DNA from: Macrotrachela quadricornifera
Lineage: Eukaryota; Rotifera; Eurotatoria; Philodinida; Philodinidae
DNA length: 64,000 nucleotides
NCBI GenBank assembly: GCA_022393335.1
Contig: JAJEKB010021158.1
Span: 605,241-669,240, forward strand
Direction: 5' to 3'
In this document: positions 1 through 11,800 of the stretch, in pieces
Layout of the letters: each line of letters opens with the position of its first letter
How positions within the stretch are numbered: position 1 is the stretch's first letter
Notes under the pieces: model-generated
The model's database searches: none
What the model was told of the DNA's origin: nothing
The model's input: only the letters and a program-made list of their open reading frames with translations
Made by a program: the position numbers and the translations under genes

Positions 1-129
1 GGATCCTGTTGGATCCTTATGGATCCTCATGGATCCTCTTGGATCCTTATAGATCCTCACGGATCCCTATGGATCCTGACGGATGTTAGGATCCGTGAGG
101 ATCTATAAGGATCCGCTTTTTCCCCCTTG
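1..129. mobile_element. Right part of a TIR element carrying a GGATCC tandem array
   Basis: About ten copies of a 10-bp unit of the form GGATCCTNNT run from base 1 to about 112, then the sequence ends in GCTTTTTCCCCCTTG (115-129). The same end in inverted orientation begins the element at 43440 and, with small changes, bounds the complete element at 42867-43070. The left end lies outside the window, so no target duplication can be checked. I read it as one member of a small TIR family whose interior is a tandem repeat; alternatively it is a simple minisatellite with a conserved flank. Confidence 0.6.
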
Positions 130-1513
130 GTTGAAGCTTTGAGAAGTTTCATCTTTTCAGTTTAGTTCTATTCAGAGATATAAAATTCAAAAAGTAGATA
201 AACTCGTAATCTAGTACCCATTAACCCGAAGAAAGATTGGATTGTATACGTTTTCTGGAAATTTTTCAGATTTGATGAGATATTATCACATAAAAATTCG
301 CAACGACTTTCTATTCACCAGCTCAATTGTTAGTCAGTAAAATATTGTTATCATTTGTTCTCACCTTCTTTTATCCTAATAAACATTTTTGATAATTTCT
401 ATCCAGTGAATAGAAAGTTAACTTCACACAGCTCGATTAGCTTTAATTTTATCTCTAGATTGTATAAAAGCAGGGGGATAAGAGGCTGATTCTTTGAATA
501 AATAAATTTTGTCAGTGCAACGTTTCTTTTCTATGAATAAATTGTGAAATTCATGTCTTTTATAGTTATTTTATACTAAAATACAATACGCGAATCGAAG
601 AAGTTGTCATAGAATTGTTTATATGCACAAAATTAGAAGGTAAACTATTTAGAACACTCAAAAATATATTCTGATCATTCTAAATTCCAAGAAATGAGTG
701 TAAATTTTTTTTAGATATATTGAAGCCTGGTGATTAATGCCGTTTAATACCTTTTCGTTGCTAACAAACTCATATGTATCGTGAAAAGAAGTAAATCGCT
801 TCATTTTAAAAACTCAAGAACTATGGATATATTTTCAATTATACATTTGTTGAAGGATTTGTCAGGATTTCTAAATTATTTCTATTAACTCCAAAAGAAA
901 TATACCGTTCGAATTTGTATCGAGAGCTGTATTTGATAATATGAGTGATTTTTCATAAAAATTTCGGAAAATATACTAGGCTTTCAATGAACCTATTAAT
1001 ACTGGACATTACTATAAAATATATATTTTATTTGAGATGTCTGGCGCTGATAATTCTTGTGATCTATTCGAAAGATATGGTAAATCTAAGTCGTTTGAGT
1101 ATCATAAACACGAAACTATCTTCCTGACTATCATTTTTTAATATAGCGGAATATGATTGCTTTTAAAAGTGAACTAAATCTTTGGTCAGAATAGAAATTA
1201 AATCAAACAATAGCATATAGGCCGATGAAGAAACGTATGTTCTATCCGAGTACAAAAAATATAAAGAATCATTTACATTTATTAAAATATCAGTAAATCT
1301 GAATATTTTCATTTCTACTTTTTTAAACATAAATATACAATAGTTTTACAACTAACATATACATGCTAGGGAAAAAAGTCTAATTTATGGGGAGATTATT
1401 TTCTTCGTTGAAAAATAACATAAAACTCCGCTTAAATTATTTATTTGTTTAGTTTTAATTGTGATACCTTTTTAGATTTTTGCTGAAGAATTGTTTATTA
1501 TTTATTGTCGCTA
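130..1513. other. Non-coding stretch, nothing recognised
   Basis: AT-rich sequence without a convincing ORF, splice-linked exon or terminal repeat. A pyrimidine tract ending in TTTTTAG near 1475 lies about 40 bp before the next start codon and could be a trans-splice or 5' UTR acceptor for that gene. Confidence 0.5.
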
Positions 1514-2062
1514 ATGGATAAATTCAGTCGTGCTTGGTGCTGGATATTCATAATGATTGCATTCATTTTAATTGCATCGACAGAAGATAACCTATTATCA
1601 ACATCGAAATTCATTGAAATTCAACTGTCAGAAACAGAGCTACTTTATCTTAATGAACGCTTACAAACCAAAGAACATATGAGTCTTGATGATGCAATGA
1701 ATACAATAATCGAATTGGAACACTACTACACACTTTGCAAGAATGATCACAGTAAAATGTATTCACCATCATACATGGTTGACAAGGCTTGGCATCAACA
1801 CATTCTTCATACAGAAATGTACGGCAACTTCTCCCGCCAACATTTTAATTTAGATATTTTACATCATCTTCCTTTCTGGTCTGGAAATATCGAAGAAGTT
1901 AAGAACTCAACAGGCTCTGATGGAGAATCCGGTGCGGTGGAAACATATAACGCTTTAGTTTCTATGTTTGGTTCAAAAAATATCAATGCGACGGTATGGC
2001 TTTTGGAAGAACCTGATTCTGAACATTCTGCGTCAAAGACAAATGAACATACTGATTTGTAA
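1514..2062 (+). CDS. Small signal-anchored protein with a WH...HH motif resembling GRDP/DUF1399-type domains
   Basis: A single-exon ORF of 182 residues from the ATG at 1514 (codons just upstream lack an ATG). Residues about 6-22 (WCWIFIMIAFILIAS) form a hydrophobic segment that would act as signal peptide or anchor. The middle carries the pattern VDKAWHQHILHT followed by Y, a Phe-rich stretch and LHHLPFW. This tryptophan-histidine and His-His pattern is what I associate with the glycine-rich domain-containing protein (GRDP/DUF1399) family, found in plants, fungi and bacteria. Function is unknown and no catalytic role can be assigned. The C-terminal 50 residues are acidic and polar and probably disordered. 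Codon use looks like neighbouring genes. The domain assignment is recollection of a motif, not a search. Confidence 0.55.
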   Translation: MDKFSRAWCWIFIMIAFILIASTEDNLLSTSKFIEIQLSETELLYLNERLQTKEHMSLDDAMNTIIELEHYYTLCKNDHSKMYSPSYMVDKAWHQHILHTEMYGNFSRQHFNLDILHHLPFWSGNIEEVKNSTGSDGESGAVETYNALVSMFGSKNINATVWLLEEPDSEHSASKTNEHTDL

Positions 2063-2930
2063 CTGACTCGATAAACCAATATTTTGAAACATTTTATTAT
2101 CTCTTTATGCCGTACTTTTTCACCAGTGATTCTTTCAAAGCATCGTTTTCTTAATTACTTTATGTTTTTATCTAAATTCGAAGTTCTAAATTTTCTTTAA
2201 TGTTTTTTTAAAAGCAAGCACTATTCATCTAAAAACCATATTGTTAATACTTCGTTTTAGCTATTTAAAAATGAAATAAAAAACCTATTTATTATCATGT
2301 TTACAGATATATACAGAATCTTGCAGTTTTTCTCTAATGTTAAAGGAAAGATCCAAAGTTTTATTGATAAAGACTGACCTTATAAATTTTATTGAAAATC
2401 ATTGCTTTTGACTTTAGTCTTACCAAATTCAATTTTCAGGAATTAGAAGTATTTTAGGACTTTTTTAAAATCAGAAGTAGATTTGGGAGATTTCTTTTCA
2501 AAGTTTAAGAGTCATTCAGTGATTATTATTACTTTACGAAATAATGAGTAATGGAAAAATTTGTTATGGGAAGTTACCATTACATAACAAAGTAACTGAT
2601 AACAAGGGATTTAGTCAATACTAAGTAACTTGCAATGGGAAAGTTACTCTGTATTACTTCATAATGGTGACGAATAATACAAAATTTGTCATTCGAACAA
2701 CAATGACTATTTTCTAAATATAACAATGTTGTATATATTTAACCAAAGATTGTCAAAGTGATGCAATCAGAAGCGCAAGACAGTATATAGTCTAAACATC
2801 TTTCTCGAAATCTGTTCGGCTAATACATAGTTCCTCTAGCCTAATCAGCTTTTTCAGAAGAATCTTTCTTTTACACTGTGTAAAAAGCATAGTGTTGTCT
2901 TTGTCAACTTTTAGGAAATATTGCTAAACC
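2063..2930. other. Intergenic; short AGTTAC/GTAACT repeats
   Basis: No gene seen. Between about 2570 and 2660 the hexamer AGTTAC and its complement GTAACT recur several times in both orientations, a small imperfect repeat patch. The rest is unremarkable AT-rich sequence. Confidence 0.4.
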
Positions 2931-3127
2931 CAGTGGCGGATCCAGCAGTAGGCGATCCGGCGACCGCCACCCCCTCGCTCGATTTTTTTCCCTTTTTTCC
3001 TCAGCAAAAACGTGAAAAAAAGGGACCTTATTGCCTCAAATAGGTCTTGAAAACCATTTTTTGATCATGACCGCCACTCCCTCAGACAAACCGCCATCCC
3101 CTCACTGATTTTCTGGATCCGCCACTG
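2931..3127. mobile_element. 197-bp hAT-type MITE with perfect 8-bp target duplication
   Basis: The element starts CAGTGGCGGATCCAG and ends CTGGATCCGCCACTG, 15-bp perfect terminal inverted repeats. It is flanked on both sides by GCTAAACC (2923-2930 and 3128-3135), a perfect 8-bp target site duplication. CAGTGGCGGA-type ends and 8-bp duplications are characteristic of the hAT superfamily. The interior is non-coding, has repeated CCGCCAC-type blocks and is much richer in C than its surroundings. It is a non-autonomous element that must have been moved by a transposase from elsewhere. Confidence 0.9.
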
Positions 3128-3135
3128 GCTAAACC

Positions 3136-3709
3136 ATCTAATTGTCAGAGAGAATCCTATGTTTTACCCTCATTATAAGATAAAAAATCCTCTCTCGAAT
3201 ATTATTGACCGAAAGAGCTAACCAATTGGATTGTAGAATGGATTTTTCGATTATAAGCTCTCTTGTGGCTGAGATTCTTCGTCTTGGACAACTTTTGGTT
3301 ATACTTATACAATATCGTCATATTTGGGATATAGCTTTCATTGTTGAGATCATAAATTTTGCTATACCGAACAATATTTGTATTATCAGTTATTTGGTAA
3401 CTTTTTTGTCATTAGTTAACTGGTAAAATAAATGGAAAGTAAGGACCACATCTCTGCTCTAGGTGATAGCCCTACATAAGGTGTAAGCGGTAGTAGATAT
3501 CACTTCTAAATAGGGTTGAAGGAGTCTAGACACCTTTTTCATATATAAGACCTGAGGGATCCTTGTTATCATCTCTCTATAGGATCGAAGAGATTGTTGG
3601 TACTACCCCTATATACTTAGTGTATCCCAAAGATAGTGACAACCGCATCTCAATTTCATACAGAAAGCTTCAGGTAACTTTCTTTTTTTAATACAATAAT
3701 AGAAAAAAC
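3136..3709. other. Intergenic, nothing recognised
   Basis: No supported gene. The stretch around 3430-3660 is less AT-rich, with a run of short related blocks around TAGG/CCTA, and may be an old repeat fragment; no boundaries could be found. Confidence 0.35.
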
Positions 3710-4345
3710 GCGATGCTCTATTATTTAACGCTACTTTATCATCATTCAATTAAGATCATAAATGTAAAATTCTGACAACGATCTATTTGTTATGATACAT
3801 GATGGTGATAAAAATACTCTTGACTATTTTTAAAATAATTTTTGATAGCAACAAAACAGAAACCCATGATATTCACTGTTAGGAAGAAAGGACGAAGATA
3901 CATTGAACCGTATATTACATATTTTTCTAACCTGTTTTTTTTGTAAAACTTCCACTTCGTCTGTTAGAGAACAAACGCAATCTTCGAGTTGTTCACAGTG
4001 AATTTTGTATAATCAGATACACATTCAAATCGTCATCCGAAGATCCACAAGTTACGAGAGAATCAGATGTTTAAACTTAATTATGTATGGATAATATATA
4101 TTATAGTCAAACCTCAATTATGATATTCTTGCAACAGCACACTCCTGAAAATCGATAAATTGAGATCGCAATCAGGAGCGACATGCTATTTTTCTTGTCG
4201 TTATATGTAACATCATTAGAAAAGTCTTTCTATATATGATTCGATGCGTCTTCATCTGCTCTTTCAAACTGTAAAAACTGCAGGTCTCTATCTCGTTCCT
4301 ATCAAAAGTTATTCAAAAAATGTCCACGGCCATTTAACTCTGAAA
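3710..4345. mobile_element. Degenerate fold-back copy related to the element at 33937-34850
   Basis: The left half (about 3755-3900) resembles the left arm of the 33937 element: blocks such as TTTTGATAGCAACAA and GAAGGACGAAGATAC line up with its TTTTGATAGAAACAA and GATGAAGACGC region. The right half (about 4230-4335) contains ATTCGATGCGTCTTCATCT and TATCAAAAGTTATTC, nearly identical to 34557-34640. Thus it has the same fold-back layout but is much diverged, and its ends are not intact. Boundaries are approximate. Confidence 0.6.
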
Positions 4346-4807
4346 TGGACATTAGTATTGAGATTTGATAAGATAGGAGTAGGTATACGCCGAAATGAAA
4401 ATTAGTTTTGAGATGATATTAGCAATAAAAAAAAGGCATTCTTTTGAACATATTTGATTCTCGTGTGAAAATAAAAACAGTTTTTTATTGCTTTCTCTCA
4501 TTTCAATAGGTAACAGGTAGTTTTTATAAAACACGCAGTCAATAGTAAACAGTTACAAACACAATTTAAAGAAAAAAAAACCGTAAAGCAATTCACATGT
4601 TTTACTGTTTGAGATACATTGCAAGTGCAATAGACAAATACAGAATAAAAATAAAATAAGCATAATTAACACGCAGAATGGTATTATTTTTTTTTCAAAT
4701 TCTCTCTTTCTTTAGTTGGAAAGTAATAGAAGAAAAAATTGTATAGACAAGAATTTCATGTCGAAAAACCAATAAATTTGTGTAATTCAAAACATCGAAA
4801 TACATTC

Positions 4808-6274
4808 ATGGAAGATGAATTTTTGGATCATTTGAGACAACCACATCATTCTGTTCATAATACAGCTGATGATGAAGAAAATTTTACTGATCTTCGATCA
4901 TGTACAATACCGATCGATACCGATTCAGGTAAAAATAAACTGTCGAACGTATTTCTTATTGTATTTTTTATAAATTAATGGTAGATTCTTCACGATCCAG
5001 TTCACCGTTTGATGTTAGCAACGACCAACCAATATCAATATCTTATTCATCAAACGTAAATCAGAATTTTATAGAAGCAAATGAAGATGATGATATTCCG
5101 GAAAATGATATCTGTCAACAACCTAACACTGTACGTTAAAGTTTATTTTGACTATTAAAACAAAATACAAAATTTAATACATTCTACAACAAATTTTTTA
5201 TTCCATTATTTAGACTTCTTGTTCATGCATGTCATATCATCTAAAGCCATCCGATGATATATTGAAAGTGATTCATAAAGATCCGTATAAGTTCATTTTT
5301 ACCCCCATACATAAAGAAAACAATGATTATATGCAATGTCGCCTTATACGTGGTAAATCTGGTTTATCTCAAACTTTCTATTTAGAAGTTGAATTACCGA
5401 ACAATGAAAAGCCGGTATTTATGATGTTTTTTTACATAAGAAAACTTATTGTTACATTTAGATTTGTCTATTAACTGCAGAAAAGGAGATGAAAACGATT
5501 GGTTCATCTCAATATATAATATCACTGAATCAAAATTTCATCAAAAACTTTTATTTAGCAAAATTAGTTTGTAATAATGTAATCGGAACTAATTATACAT
5601 TATTTAGTGTAAATAAAGATGAACAACAAGAATTGGCAGCTATTTTATATGTGTGTAAATTTAATTTCATATTTTTTCTATAAACTTTTGATATATTTCT
5701 AGGAAAGTAATTTTCTAGGTTTGAACGGTCCAAGAAAAGTAAAAGTTCTATTACCGAAATTTAATCATCAGATGCCAGTCTTGCTGGTAGTTACATATGC
5801 ATAGTATATATTAATACTACGTTAACATTTATTTATATTTTTAGGATGAAAATGAAATAAATCAAGATTGTTCAGAAGAACAAGATGATTCTTTCATTCG
5901 TTTATATAATAAAACGCCCATTTTTAATGAAGGTAAGGTACATTGAGTAGGGCAAAAAAATATCTGTATTTATTTTATTTTTACAGAAACTTGTTGTTAC
6001 ATGTTACGATTTGATGGAAAAAATCGTGTTACAATTCCATCAATTAAAAATTTTCAAATAGTTGTTGAAAATAAAAAACGTAAATACTTTTCGATACAAC
6101 TTTTTCATTATATATTACTATGATTTTTATTATGTAGATATCGAACAGGTCGTGATGCAATTTGGTCGAACATCAGAAGATGAATTTTCTTGTGATTTTC
6201 GATATCCTCTTTCGTTAATTCAAGCATTTAGTATTGGTCTTAGTGCTTGCGAAACTCGACTTTTTCGAGAATAA
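4808..6274 (+). CDS. Tubby-like protein (TULP/TUB family)
   Basis: Eight exons: 4808-4928, 4985-5130, 5214-5414, 5462-5650, 5703-5786, 5845-5932, 5987-6079, 6138-6274. All junctions are GT-AG and keep frame, giving 352 residues. Residues about 90-352 are the Tubby C-terminal domain, a beta-barrel around a helix that binds phosphoinositides and, in animals, links cargo to cilia. Diagnostic stretches are GSSQYIISL, GTNYTLFS, GPRKVKVLLP, RVTIPSIKNFQIV, VVMQFGRTSEDEF and the C-terminal AFSIGLSACETRL. The N-terminal 90 residues are acidic and low-complexity, as usual for the family. The ATG at 4808 is the first in frame after an upstream stop (4727). A pyrimidine tract ending in AG at 4714-4715 suggests a trans-splice or 5' UTR acceptor. 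It converges on the hydrolase gene at 6803. Confidence 0.93.
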
Positions 6275-6802
6275 ATAGTCGAATATGAATGTTGATATTT
6301 ATCGTTAACAAAAAAAAATTTTAATATTAAATATAGTATGAAACAATTTTTTCTTTATTTCATATTCTACACATTGCTTTTAATAATGATCTATAATATG
6401 ATGTTTGTAGAATAAAATAAATTAAAATAAAAAAACCTGATTTTAGTAGATTTATATATGTGATAATTTTATCTTAAAAAAATATCAAAATACATTGATA
6501 ACTTCATTGAAGATCTAATGTTAGAGGTACTTCTTGTAGACATTTTTTCATAGTTTATCTTTTGAAAATAAGAATCAAAATTTTATGATTTATCTATGCT
6601 GAGAGATATACACAGAATAAGAAACATATTGCAAGCACTTCAGAGCACTCGTTAATTATGCTTTTAATTATATCGCTACTGTTACCTACAAACGGTCAAA
6701 TCTTCGTAGCTCTAAATATAGTGTTATGTAATAAGAGATTAAAACGATTTTATTTAACTTAATATGCTTTATTTTTCTCGAAAACATTCAAATAATTTCG
6801 TA
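6275..6802. other. Convergent intergenic region
   Basis: This 528-bp stretch separates the 3' ends of the Tubby-like gene and the hydrolase gene, so it should hold both 3' UTRs. AATAAA-like signals are visible near 6412-6425. No further gene seen. Confidence 0.5.
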
Positions 6803-7995
6803 TTAATAGCTACCATTAATTTTTGTGGCAATTTTTTCAAGGATTGTTCTGATTCGAGGATAAGTAATATTTGTTGATTCAAATTCAAGTTGATTCATAA
6901 CAAAAGCAAATGAAAGATTTTTTGCAGGTATAGCGAAACCAATACTACCGCCAGCTCCTAATATTGAAAACGAAAAAAAATGAATGAATACAGAAATATG
7001 TTAATTATTCATACCACTATGACCAAATATTTCTGATCCAAAAAATGGAAATGATTCATCAAAAAGCCAAAAACCCATACTAAATGATGTAGGCATTTGG
7101 GCAATAAGATCAATTTCACCTTTAGGTGTATTCGATTTTATTGCTTGCTTAAGAACATTTTCATCTAATAATCGCTTTTGTTTTCCATTATCCAAATCAT
7201 TGATTAAAGATGCATAGAGTCTAGCTAATGATCGAGTATTTGTTATTCCATTTGCTGCTGGGATTTCTGCTTGATATAAATAAGGATCGTTGTAATAATT
7301 GTATATTGCTTTTATAGAATCATTCAATGTTTGAAGAGCATTTAAACTAAAAGTAAGTGGTGATACACGATATACATGTTCTAGTGGTAGACCAATATAA
7401 AATTCTATTTGTGTTTTATTTGCAATTTCATCTTGAACAAATTGTCCTAAAGTTCTTTGTTTTGGGTCAACTCGTCGTATAAGTTCGCCTGCAAGCCATC
7501 CATAAGTAAAAGCATGATAACCATGAGCTGTTCCAGGAGACCAAACTGATTGCTGTTGTTCTAATAAATGAATCATTGTTGTCCAGTTTAATTGTTGTTC
7601 CAATGTACCTGGTTCATATGGTAGTCCAGCACGATGTGAGAGAATATCTGCTACTGTCGTATTTTCTTTGCCATTTTGACCATATTCTGGCCAATATTTT
7701 GTAACTAATGCTGAATAATCAAGTAAACCTTTTTGAACACACAATGCAGCAGCAATAGCTACTAAACCTTTAGTTGTTGAAAATACTAATTGTAGAGTAT
7801 TATTGTCATAAGGTTTAGAAAGTGTTCGATCAAACCATCCACCCCATAAATTTACAACTAACTTGCCTTGATGATAAATTGCTAATGAAGCACCTAAATC
7901 TCGTTGTTCTACTAAATTCTCTTTAAATAAAGTATGAACAAATTTCCATTCGTTATCAATTGTTCCATCGATATTGTAAATGTTTTTTTTAAAAT
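6803..7995 (-). CDS. Class C beta-lactamase-fold serine hydrolase, 5' end incomplete
   Basis: Two exons are visible: about 7995-7015 and 6957-6803, joined by a 57-bp GT-AG intron in frame. The protein has the beta-lactamase/esterase EstB-like fold: GASLAIYHQGKLVVNLWGG near the N-terminus; the nucleophile motif STTK (S-x-x-K) in VFSTTKGLVA; LSHRAGLP; the tyrosine region GYHAFTYGWLAGEL; and FGHSGAGGSIGFA, which is completed only by joining the two exons and replaces the KTG/HxG motif. The family hydrolyses esters, amides or peptides; the substrate is unknown. No in-frame ATG lies between the first conserved block and the TGA at 8003-8005, so a short upstream exon of perhaps 10-15 residues is missing from this model. 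The upstream limit is therefore approximate. Eukaryotic copies of this family are often considered of bacterial origin. Confidence 0.88.
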
Positions 7996-7999
7996 TTAC

Positions 8000-8885
8000 T
8001 CTTCATTTTGAACTGATTATCATAGTATGCAAATGAGACTTAATAGATTTATAAAATGTAAGATTATGCATCATATAAATAATACCATATACTATCCTAT
8101 TGAATTATGTTATTAAATATTAATCAGATATTAGTATTTTGTGGAATAATACATTTAATTCTGTTAATTGAAATGTATTTCTATTATTCATTAGAATCAG
8201 AAGAATAAATGCAGAGATGATACTGACAGCGCTTTTAAACCTATACAGTATGTCTCAAAATTATTCGATTCAATATTATTCACTAATTTTTTTTCTGATT
8301 GAGACATTCAAATGTTTTATTTATATACGTAAATTTTAAAAGCATCCTACAAAGTCATCATCTCTAACCAAAAAACATGATTTTAGCATTTTTTCCAATA
8401 TATCGAAAACCTGATACCATGATTATTTTTTAATTTCTTTATTTTCTTAAATATTATTTGTACATTTATCGTCTGCATTAGTGAATAAATACAAATGTCG
8501 TATTTAGTCTTAAAAACAAGTCATATATCTTTTTTTGATAATACAAAAGCAAGCCATTCTTCAGCAAGGAACGACATTAACACATTCCTTAAGGATAGTT
8601 TACTTCTGATCTATCGAAGATTTGAATTCAATCGATGCAATATATATTATCTTTTTGTTAAATATATATTCTGATATGTTTTCAATACATTTATAACCAA
8701 TATAATCTATCACAAAAGAAAAAAAAGGCAAATATCATCAACGAGAACAAACACATACAACATGCATAAGAAAAAAAGAACAAAAAAAAAAAGAAAAACA
8801 CAGCACCGGTCTATACAATAATCTATATCTGACATTTGACTTTTTTTTTTATAAAGTTAATATGTAACAAAAAATAAATAAATTT
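8000..8885. other. Intergenic, A-rich tracts
   Basis: Lies upstream of the hydrolase gene and downstream of cyclin T; it may contain the missing first exon of the hydrolase, which I could not identify. Long A-rich runs occur at 8715-8800. Nothing else seen. Confidence 0.35.
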
Positions 8886-11800
8886 TTAATAATGTTGATG
8901 TGTATTTATATTATATCGAAAACGTTTCATTGGTGCAGCAGGAGGTTCACTATATCGTTTATTATGTATATTTGATGAATCTTCTTGTGAATGATAGAAA
9001 AGTGGCGTTTGTTGTTGTGGATAATATGAAGAATTAACGAAATTATTCGAAGGATATTGATAATGAATATGTTGAGGATGAAATGATGGACGAAATATAT
9101 GTTGAGCTGGAGATGTTGAAGGATATTTAAATATAGGATTTGAATAACGTGAATTTATTGAATTATTATAAACATTTGAATTTGATGATCCCATTAATGT
9201 TGGAATTGGTTTACCTGATGACATTAATATTGATGAATTATTTCGATCTAATTTTTAATAAAAAAAAAACAAAAAAATTATTTTTTAATAAATATATTTA
9301 ATTACGATATTGTCCATTAAAATTATTTTTATTTTGTTGTGGTGAAGATAATGATTGACAAGGTATAGTTGGTGATGAATAAAGATTTGTTCCTATTGAA
9401 GATGTTTTATCATTATGAGATATATTTCTTAAATATGAATTATTTGGTGTATGATGATTAATTTCCATTGTTTGACGAATTGTTCCTTGAAATAAAATAT
9501 TTAATAATTAATTTAAATCAAATTTTAACTTACCAAATTGTTGTTGAATCGATGATGATGATGAAGATGTTGTACTTCGTACTGAACCACTTGTTGTTGC
9601 TATGGGATAATGATGTTCTTCATCATCATGAGTATATATTTTTGAATTTGATTGATCATTATCTATAGAAATTAATATTTATTTAATTATTTCAAGGATA
9701 TTAAAGGTAGTGAAGGAACTACCGAAATTTAACTGTACCAAAATAAAGTCAGAATTCAGTCAAATTAGCTCGTAATCTTACGAGAAAAATTCTTCAGCTG
9801 TTAAATCGCTTTTGACTTGAGACTATATCCATTAGATAGACTTTACTGAGAAGTGCTCGGATCCATAAAGATTCGGGTACATCGGTCTTTAGAGGTGAGA
9901 TATTGATTTTAGGCCTGAAACATTACCCAATTAAAGATGTCTACTAGAGTAGATATCATACAAAATTTCAAACCTTTATCGCAAACTATAACCTAGTCAA
10001 AATACCTATGATTCGTATATGGAAGAAGGTCGCATTTTAGGAACTGGTAGTTGCCGAACAGTTTATGCTAAAGATCTGAAATTTTGTATGATATCTAGTC
10101 TAGTAGAGACTTTTAATAGGACAAATTTTCATGTTTAAATTCAATATCTCACTCCCAAAGGCTCATGCATCCGAAACCTTATGGATCTGAGCACTTCTCA
10201 ATAACGTCTATCCAATGGCTATAGTCTCAAGTCAAAAGCGATTTAGCATTTATGAAAATGATCTTTACTAGACCTATCAATTATACCGAAAAGAATTTGG
10301 TATGATACTATTTTTAATATGCTCTAAGTATTTTATCATCTTTATTAAAAAAAAAATAAAAATAAAATATTGACTTGATTTTAATTTGGATTGTTGATAA
10401 TTAACTTTCTAAATAAAAAAAAAATTCTTATTCTATTATATTATTAATAAAAAAATAATTTTTTTTACTTTTTCTTCTCGAATTTCTTCATAACGTTGTT
10501 GACATATTTTTGAATATTTTTCCATAAAAATTCTTTCATATTCATTACTAAGTTCTATTTAAATTTAACATAAAAACAAAATTTCTATTATTTTAATATA
10601 AAATCTTTTTTTTTCGATTTTTACCTTTAAGTAATTTTTCAGTAAATTCTTCATTAAGTAAATGAAACCATTGACTACCATCTTGATTATCTAATATCTA
10701 AATAATAATAAAAAAAAAAAGAAAATAGAAATATTTGTTTTTTATTAAATTAATTAACAAACATTTATTTGAGATGATGTTATTGCTAAATAAAGTGCAA
10801 AACAAGCGATTAAATTAATTGTATATTTCATTGAAAATAATGTAAAAAAAATACTTTAAAAAAAAAACAAACTTTTTATATTAAATATTTAATTAGTGTT
10901 TTTTTTTTCTTACGATTTTGTTGCAATTTCATATGCTTTTTGTGCAATTTCTATTGGTACTAAAAATTATTAAAAAAATAATTTTAATAATAAATACACA
11001 AGAAAAAACTTATTTTACATGATAAAATTTGAGAAGTTTTACTTATAATCATATATGGTTGTTCAACATTAAGACAAAAAGCTAAAGAAATAAAAAGAAA
11101 TACTTCCAATTATTCAAATGAGTAGTGATTGGAATGAGTTTGAAGAAATTTTCTTTCCATAATCTTTTAATGAAAGAAAAGAAAGCATCAACTATACAAA
11201 ATTCATGAAGATACTCATCACTACAAAAATAGATAATAGATACATATGGTCATATATTGATAATGCAGAGCACTGCAGGACTAGCCTCCTTCTATTCCAA
11301 TATAACTCCGAAAATGTCGTTCGGTTCCGCGAAGCTTTACTTCGTTTTGTACTTGTCATTCTTTTTTTTTGTGATAAAAATATAGTCATGTGAATTGCAT
11401 TACGAAACTGATGAATAGTAAAATAAATAAATTGTATTCAAAAAGAAAATTTCTTTAAATAAGGTACCAGTGTCACTACTTCTAGGATAGTTATAAATAT
11501 TATTATTTTATTTAAATAACAAACCAAGAGTAGATAATAACATATTTTCATAATCAATTATTTGTTGATTATAATTTGAAAGAATCTTAAAAGAAAAACA
11601 AAAAAAAGATTTTCTTTTATTTGATAAAATTAATTATTTACACTAACATCAGATGTAATATTTATATCTGTTGTCGATGATAATGAATCTTCACTGTTTT
11701 TATTAATAAGTTGATATAAATTTCGTGTAAATTCATTTAATGGTCGTGGCATTTCATGAACTTTACAGGCAAGAAAAAGACATGCTGTTCCTACTGACTA

